Of a stretch of 64,000 nt of DNA, positions 63,221 through 64,000 are shown in pieces. Source of the stretch: Hydractinia symbiolongicarpus (taxonomy: Eukaryota > Cnidaria > Hydrozoa > Anthoathecata > Hydractiniidae); contig NC_079882.1 of the NCBI RefSeq assembly GCF_029227915.1, positions 30,558,001 to 30,622,000 on the forward strand. The letters are read 5' to 3'. The notes under the pieces were generated by a model. That model searched no databases and was not told where the DNA came from. It worked only from the letters and a program-made list of their open reading frames with translations. Made by a program: the position numbers and the translations under genes. Position 1 is the first letter of the stretch, and each line of letters opens with the position of its first letter.

Positions 63221-63474
63221 ATGTCGGATTAAGAAGAATGTTATTTCTTGGAGTCCAATTGGCCCATCTATCACATTTATAAGTTCAAAGTCAAAAATCA
63301 GCTCAATTAAGTCCCACAGTCAATCGTTTTTAAAGTAGTTTTTGAAACTGTCTCTATTTCTTCAGAGCAACTAACGGCAAGGATTGCTGCCACAGTAAAA
63401 TATGACTTATTTATCTACATTCTTAAATAAAGCGCTACCACAGCGCCCAGTGTAATCGTTGAGTTCAAGCAATC
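63221..63474 (+). repeat. Short satellite monomer (254 bp)
   Basis: Same junction with CGTTTTTAAAGTAG, 627 bp after the previous short copy. Confidence 0.9.
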
Positions 63475-63846
63475 ATGTAAAATAAAGAAGAATGTTACTT
63501 CTTTGTGTTCAATTGTCTCCCTTCTCACATTCATAAGGTCAAAGTTCAAGGCAGTTAAATTAAATCCCCCAGTCAATCGTTTCACTGTTAAAAGTGATGC
63601 AACCTGGTAATATCAGAAACATATTGCTAAATGCATGTTGGTACGAATATGTGACGCAACCGCTGTAACTCTAACGGAGTGATACCGTTACAAATTCAAT
63701 GAAATTTAGTTTTAAAAAACGTCTCTATTTCTTCAGCGCGAGCTAACGACTAGGATTGGTCCCACAGTAAAAAATGACTTATTTATCTAAATTTTTAAAT
63801 GAAGCGCTACCACAGCGCCCAGTGTAATCGCTGAGTTCCAGCAACC

Positions 63847-64000
63847 ATGTCAGATTAAGAAGAATGTTATTTCTTGGAGTCCAATTGGCCCATTTATCAC
63901 ATTTATAAGTTCAAAGTCAAAAATCAGCTCAATTAAGTCCCACAGTCAATCGTTTTTGAAGTAGTTTTTGAAACTGTCTCTATTTCTTCAAAGCAACTAA
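63847..64000 (+). repeat. Short satellite monomer, cut by the window end
   Basis: Same junction (CGTTTTTGAAGTAG), 626 bp after the previous short copy. The rest lies outside the window. Confidence 0.85.

Larger units (their letters stand above)
57600..64000 (+). repeat. Satellite array, right end (long/short monomer higher-order repeat)
   Basis: Long monomers with CTTGGTGTTCAATTGTC and CATAAGGTCAAAG alternate irregularly and then regularly with 254-bp short monomers. Two short copies are about 1000 bp apart (58367 and 59364: two long and one short). From about 62594 to the end the period is 626-627 bp (one long and one short). The array runs off the window. No gene is seen. Confidence 0.92.

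Noticed and set aside
1-64000. CRISPR array
   Set aside because: The repeats are 373-bp contiguous satellite monomers without unique spacers, in a eukaryotic context.
1-64000. CENP-B box in the satellite
   Set aside because: I looked for the TTCG...A..CGGG pattern on both strands and saw no match in the monomer. CCGTTAG and the GCGCGC patch do not fit it.

Overview
The window looks like a piece of animal, probably invertebrate, constitutive heterochromatin. About 57 kb of the 64 kb is one tandem satellite with a monomer of about 373 bp, roughly 150 copies, all in the same orientation and running off both ends. Two DNA transposons interrupt it. Spliceosomal introns, a THAP zinc finger and polyadenylation signals show that this is eukaryotic DNA. 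Nothing bacterial is present, and I cannot name the species.

Layout: (1) 1-9452 and 12649 to about 15960 are satellite built from alternating monomers of about 369 and 373 bp (a dimer of about 742 bp). (2) 9453-12648 is a 3196-bp transposon with 25-bp terminal inverted repeats (TIRs) and a TA target duplication. It carries a multi-exon plus-strand gene with a predicted helix-turn-helix segment, and no transposase I can recognise. (3) About 15960-34066 is satellite of 373-bp monomers, mixed at first and then organised in nested duplications of 746 and 3730 bp. (4) 34067-37766 is a 3700-bp transposon with perfect 52-bp TIRs and two convergent genes: a SWIM zinc finger plus YqaJ-type nuclease protein on the plus strand, and a THAP plus DDE_Tnp_4-type transposase on the minus strand whose THAP and catalytic parts lie in different frames. 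Its gene content fits the ISL2EU branch of the PIF/Harbinger-like (PHIS) transposons. (5) 37767-64000 is more divergent satellite with a 2610-bp duplication, mosaic multi-kilobase duplications and a recurrent deleted monomer of about 254 bp, which becomes a 626-bp long/short dimer at the right end.

The two transposase parts would together bind (THAP) and cut (DDE) the element ends, while the nuclease protein is an accessory of unknown role. Both transposons have an unoccupied copy of their target site elsewhere in the array (near 3916 and 40377), so the insertions can be defined to the base and placed relative to the satellite duplications. The array records repeated unequal exchange: duplications of 1, 2, 7, 8 and 10 monomers, mosaic copies and chimeric monomers. 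The many similar reading frames of about 66-77 codons on the minus strand of the satellite are by-products of the repeat, not genes.
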